A stretch of 64,000 nucleotides of DNA, from NCBI RefSeq assembly GCF_051175565.1, contig NZ_CP195105.1, positions 1,612,001-1,676,000 on the forward strand, written 5' to 3'. The stretch comes from Daejeonia sp002484105 (lineage in GTDB: Bacteria > Bacteroidota > Bacteroidia > Flavobacteriales > Weeksellaceae). Of the stretch, positions 60,793 to 64,000 are shown piece after piece; position 1 is the stretch's first letter, and every line of letters begins with the position of its first letter. Below the pieces are notes generated by a model. That model did no database searches, was not told the DNA's origin, and saw nothing but the letters and a program-made list of their open reading frames with translations. A program made the translations under genes and the position numbers.

Positions 60793-60827
60793 TCACCCTT
60801 TTCGTACGACGAAGGGTGATTTTTTTA
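60793..60827 (+). terminator. Intrinsic terminator of fabH
   Basis: TCACCCTT pairs with AAGGGTGA around a TTCGTACGACG loop and is followed by T6. The remaining 266 nt before ppdK show no gene. Confidence 0.8.
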
Positions 60828-61093
60828 GGTATGCTGTTATCAGATCCGGATAACGGCCGGTGTTTCAATCGGATTTAATTTAATAGAAATAAACGAAAAG
60901 ATGATAAGCCAGCATCCGATTCTGGCACTTTTGTATACGGAATGCGCCGGTATAAAAAATCTCTGAACCGCCAAGCAGAATGACTTTTATCAGAATTGAC
61001 AATTGTCACTTAAGTTATTCATTCTCAAAGTCTAAATCTTCTTACCTTTAGGTGTCGAAAAAAAGAACAAAAACAACATTTAATTAAATAGTT

Positions 61094-63874
61094 ATGGATA
61101 CTATGATGGACGTCAAAAAAGACCCTAAAAAAGCAAAGAGTGACATTAAGTATGTGTATTCTTTCGGAGGCGGAGAAGCCGACGGAAACGAATCCATGAA
61201 AAACCTCCTCGGAGGTAAAGGCGCAAACCTTGCGGAAATGGCAGGACACAAAGACCTTAAACTGCCGGTTCCTCCGGGATTCACCATTACAACAGAAGTC
61301 TGTACGTATTACTACGACCATAAAAGAACTTATCCCAAAACACTGGAAAGTGAAATTAAGACTGCCCTTGCTCATGTAGAAGACCTTATGGGTAAAAAAT
61401 TCGGCGATCTGAAAGATCCGCTGCTGCTTTCCGTGCGTTCCGGAGCAAGAAAATCTATGCCGGGCATGATGGATACCGTTCTGAACATCGGGCTGAATGA
61501 TGAAACCGTAAAAGGCCTCATCGAAAAATCCGGTGACGAAAGATTTGCCTACGATGCCTACAGACGCCTTGTGATGATGTATGCAGATGTAGTGATCGAA
61601 AAAGCGGGCGGTCTGGAACCTGTAAAAGGGGTCGGCATCCGCAAGCTGATGGACGAAAAACTTGAAGAAGTCAAAAAGAAAAAAGGTGTAGAACTCGATA
61701 CAGAACTCGAAGCAGAAGATCTGAAAAAACTTGTGAAAGAGTTCAAAGCCATGACCAAAAAATATCTGCACATCGAATTTCCTGAAAAACCATGGGATCA
61801 GTTGATGGGCGGTGTAGGTGCTGTATTTGCCTCATGGAACGGAAAACGTGCCGTAGAGTACAGAAAAATTGAAAGAATCCCTGACGATTGGGGAACTGCC
61901 GTGAATGTGCAGACTATGGTATTCGGTAATATGGGTGACGACAGCTGCACAGGTGTAGCATTTACCAGAAATCCAGGTAACGGAGACGATCATTTCTATG
62001 GTGAATATCTGGTTAATGCACAGGGAGAAGACGTGGTAGCAGGTATCAGAACACCAGCTCCGATCAACGACAACTCCAAAAATGATCAGAGTAAACATCT
62101 GGAAACTCTGGAAAAATTCATGCCTGCACAGTATAAAGAACTCAACGAAATCCAGCAGAAACTGGAAAAACACTACAAAGACATGCAGGATATCGAGTTC
62201 ACCATCGAAAAAGGAAAACTTTACATGTTGCAGTGCCGTGTTGGTAAAAGAAACGGTGTGGCTGCTGTGAAGATGGCGACTGATATGTACAAAGCCGGAC
62301 TTATTGATGCGGATACGGCCATAATGAGAGTAGCTCCGAACCAGTTGGTAGAACTTCTTCTTCCTATGATTGATCCGGATGCAGAGAAAAAATCAAAACC
62401 AATTGCCAAAGGTCTTCCTGCCGGTCCTGGCGGTGCCGTCGGTAGAGTTGTCTTTTCTTCAGAAGATGCTGTAGAATGGGCTTCCAGAGGAGAAAAAGTA
62501 ATCCTCGTCCGCGAAGAGACTTCCCCGGAAGATGTAGACGGTATGCATAAAGCACAAGCTATCCTGACTTCCAAAGGAGGGATGACTTCCCATGCAGCAC
62601 TCGTTGCCAGAGGCTGGGGAAAATGCTGTATCGTAGGCTGCGGCGAAGTGGAAATCCTTGCCAAAGACAAAGTGATGATCACCAAATACGGTCAGAAAAT
62701 AAAAGAAGGTGACTGGGTTTCCCTGAACGGAACCAAAGGCCTCGTATATGAAGGCACTCTTACTCTGAAAGATGTTGACCTGAATAAAAACGAATCTTAC
62801 AAAGCATTGATGAAACTGGTGGACAAAGCCAAAGTGCTCGGTGTAAGAACCAACGCCGACAACCCAAAAGATGCACAGCAGGCTTTCTATTTCGGTGCAG
62901 AAGGTATCGGACTCTTCAGAACAGAACACATGTTCTATGGTGAAGGCAGCGAACATCCACTCTTCCTGCTCCGTAAAATGATCATGTCCGACACAACAGA
63001 AGAACGCACCAAAGCTCTTGACGAACTTTCCGTATATGTGAAGAGAGATATTAAGGCAACACTGGCTGTGATGGACGGCAAATCTGTAACCATCCGTCTC
63101 CTCGATCCACCATTGCACGAATTTGTACCTCATGACAAAGCAAAACTGCAGGAACTGAGCAAAGAACTGGGAATCCGTATGAGTGTCCTGAACAGACGAA
63201 TCCTTGCCCTGCACGAAAACAACCCGATGTTGGGACACAGAGGCGTACGTCTTGGCGTTTCTTATCCTGAAATCACAGAAATGCAGGTGAGAGCCATCCT
63301 GGAAGCTACCGGCGAACTCCTGAAAGAAGGCAAAAAAGCCCTTCCTGAAATCATGATTCCGGTTACCATGGACAAAAACGAACTTCTGAATCAGAAAGCC
63401 ATCGTAGACAGAGTATATGCTGAAGTTTGCGAAAAACTTGGCCTTAAAGAAATCCCTTACCTGTACGGTACGATGATAGAAACACCAAGAGCCGCACTGA
63501 AAGCCAACGAAATGGCAGAAGTTGCCGACTTCTTCAGTTTTGGTACCAATGACCTTACCCAAATGTCTTTCGGATTCTCAAGAGATGATATAGGAGGTTT
63601 CCTTCCAAAATATCTTGATCTGAAAATCCTCCCCGAAGATCCTTTCGTATCCATCGACCAAAGCGGTGTTGGGGAACTGATCCGGATTGCCGTAGAAAAA
63701 GCAAGATCCGTAAAACCGAAAATCAAACTCGGTATCTGTGGCGAACATGGCGGTGATGCAGAATCTGTAGTATTCTGTCACAAAATCGGAATGAACTATG
63801 TAAGTTGTTCTCCGTTCCGTGTTCCTATTGCAAGATTGGCCGCAGCACAGGCTGCAATTGAAGATAAGTTATGA
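61094..63874 (+). CDS. ppdK: Pyruvate, phosphate dikinase
   Basis: A 926-residue enzyme with an N-terminal ATP-grasp domain (about 1-390, with YSFGGGEADG and GGKGANLAEMAGH), the central swivelling domain with phospho-His500 in GGMTSHAALVARGWGKCCIVG, and the C-terminal PEP/pyruvate barrel with Cys882 in GICGEHGGDAES. It interconverts pyruvate + ATP + Pi and PEP + AMP + PPi, giving a gluconeogenic or PPi-linked glycolytic step. It is about 50 residues longer than the commonest bacterial form. The Met at 61103 or 61106 is an alternative start. Confidence 0.95.
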   Translation: MDTMMDVKKDPKKAKSDIKYVYSFGGGEADGNESMKNLLGGKGANLAEMAGHKDLKLPVPPGFTITTEVCTYYYDHKRTYPKTLESEIKTALAHVEDLMGKKFGDLKDPLLLSVRSGARKSMPGMMDTVLNIGLNDETVKGLIEKSGDERFAYDAYRRLVMMYADVVIEKAGGLEPVKGVGIRKLMDEKLEEVKKKKGVELDTELEAEDLKKLVKEFKAMTKKYLHIEFPEKPWDQLMGGVGAVFASWNGKRAVEYRKIERIPDDWGTAVNVQTMVFGNMGDDSCTGVAFTRNPGNGDDHFYGEYLVNAQGEDVVAGIRTPAPINDNSKNDQSKHLETLEKFMPAQYKELNEIQQKLEKHYKDMQDIEFTIEKGKLYMLQCRVGKRNGVAAVKMATDMYKAGLIDADTAIMRVAPNQLVELLLPMIDPDAEKKSKPIAKGLPAGPGGAVGRVVFSSEDAVEWASRGEKVILVREETSPEDVDGMHKAQAILTSKGGMTSHAALVARGWGKCCIVGCGEVEILAKDKVMITKYGQKIKEGDWVSLNGTKGLVYEGTLTLKDVDLNKNESYKALMKLVDKAKVLGVRTNADNPKDAQQAFYFGAEGIGLFRTEHMFYGEGSEHPLFLLRKMIMSDTTEERTKALDELSVYVKRDIKATLAVMDGKSVTIRLLDPPLHEFVPHDKAKLQELSKELGIRMSVLNRRILALHENNPMLGHRGVRLGVSYPEITEMQVRAILEATGELLKEGKKALPEIMIPVTMDKNELLNQKAIVDRVYAEVCEKLGLKEIPYLYGTMIETPRAALKANEMAEVADFFSFGTNDLTQMSFGFSRDDIGGFLPKYLDLKILPEDPFVSIDQSGVGELIRIAVEKARSVKPKIKLGICGEHGGDAESVVFCHKIGMNYVSCSPFRVPIARLAAAQAAIEDKL

Positions 63875-63882
63875 AAATGAAA

Positions 63883-63911
63883 AATCCGGTTCTCTGAGCC
63901 GGATTTTTTTT
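63883..63911 (+). terminator. Intrinsic terminator of ppdK
   Basis: AATCCGG pairs with CCGGATT around TTCTCTGAG and is followed by T6-8. Confidence 0.85.
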
Positions 63912-63938
63912 GCCTTTGATTTTTCCTTAATAACGAAA

Positions 63939-63969
63939 AACTGCAGATTGAAGAGTCTGCAGTTTTTTT
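63939..63969. terminator. Second hairpin at window end
   Basis: AACTGCAGA pairs with TCTGCAGTT around TTGAAGAG, with a T run on the plus strand. It may back up the ppdK terminator or end a minus-strand gene lying beyond the window. Confidence 0.7.
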
Positions 63970-64000
63970 GTTTCCCACCTTTATACATTGCCCTATGTAC

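Noticed and set aside
62459..63562. 367-codon minus-strand open frame
   Set aside because: It is antisense to ppdK. The Phe/His/Val-rich product is typical of the reverse frame of a highly expressed gene.

Overview
The window reads as chromosomal DNA of a Flavobacteriales bacterium, most likely of the Chryseobacterium/Kaistella (Weeksellaceae) group. This is inferred from several signs: TANNTTTG-type -7 promoter boxes in place of sigma70 boxes, few Shine-Dalgarno sequences, an OMP_b-brl_3-type outer-membrane barrel, an M43 protease ending like a type IX secretion cargo, Bacteroidetes-type insertion sequences, and degenerate short-period intergenic repeats typical of that group. No rRNA, tRNA, CRISPR array or replication origin was seen.

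Left part (1-8.4 kb): a decayed IS1182-type transposase remnant, an SGNH hydrolase, a large outer-membrane barrel protein, a small I9-inhibitor-like protein, an M3 peptidyl-dipeptidase with a repeat element inside its coding frame, and a minus-strand porin/Rieske/di-heme oxidoreductase operon whose promoter end has been cut off. The cut is made by an IS630 element (8445-9553) that also truncates an AAA-ATPase-like gene on its other side. From there to 16.3 kb lies a wrecked accessory island. It holds an intact HipBA toxin-antitoxin pair, a 28-codon stub of a SNF2-type helicase, a truncated hypothetical gene, and a three-level nest of insertion sequences: IS-A (IS4 type) contains IS-B (IS4 type), which contains IS-C (IS5 type). 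Both inner insertion sites can be restored to base precision.

Middle part (16.6-34 kb): mainly housekeeping genes. These are an M23 peptidase with a bactofilin; Nif3-like and coiled-coil proteins; acyl-CoA synthetase and acyl-CoA dehydrogenase; a DtxR/MntR regulator; RsmG; a lipoprotein; an AddB-like nuclease; the agmatine deiminase/N-carbamoylputrescine amidase pair for putrescine synthesis, with a four-helix-bundle gene wedged between them; asparagine synthetase B; and an RsmB-like rRNA methyltransferase.

Right part (34-64 kb): an M43 metalloprotease; a LytTR response regulator beside a histidine kinase that has lost its sensor half to a 58-nt palindrome matching the end of IS-A; a PhnA/YjdM-type protein; an AraC regulator; and a five-gene RND efflux operon (TolC, adaptor, pump, PII-like protein, YgaP-like protein) whose junctions carry different short repeat families. 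Then come rhodanese and Crp genes, an amino-acid permease, an aminopeptidase P, and a cell-envelope operon (lipid A-type acyltransferase, glycosyltransferase 2, DnaQ-like exonuclease). A DMT transporter follows that operon and has a structured leader containing an intrinsic terminator. The window closes with a thioredoxin-like protein, aldehyde dehydrogenase and SDR, a relic fusing an IS-A-like fragment to a transporter tail, CorA, FabH and pyruvate phosphate dikinase.

The strongest candidates for something not yet described are the DMT-transporter leader, the palindrome that gives the truncated kinase its start codon, and the repeat-flanked S23/four-helix-bundle gene inside the polyamine operon. 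None is proven from sequence alone.
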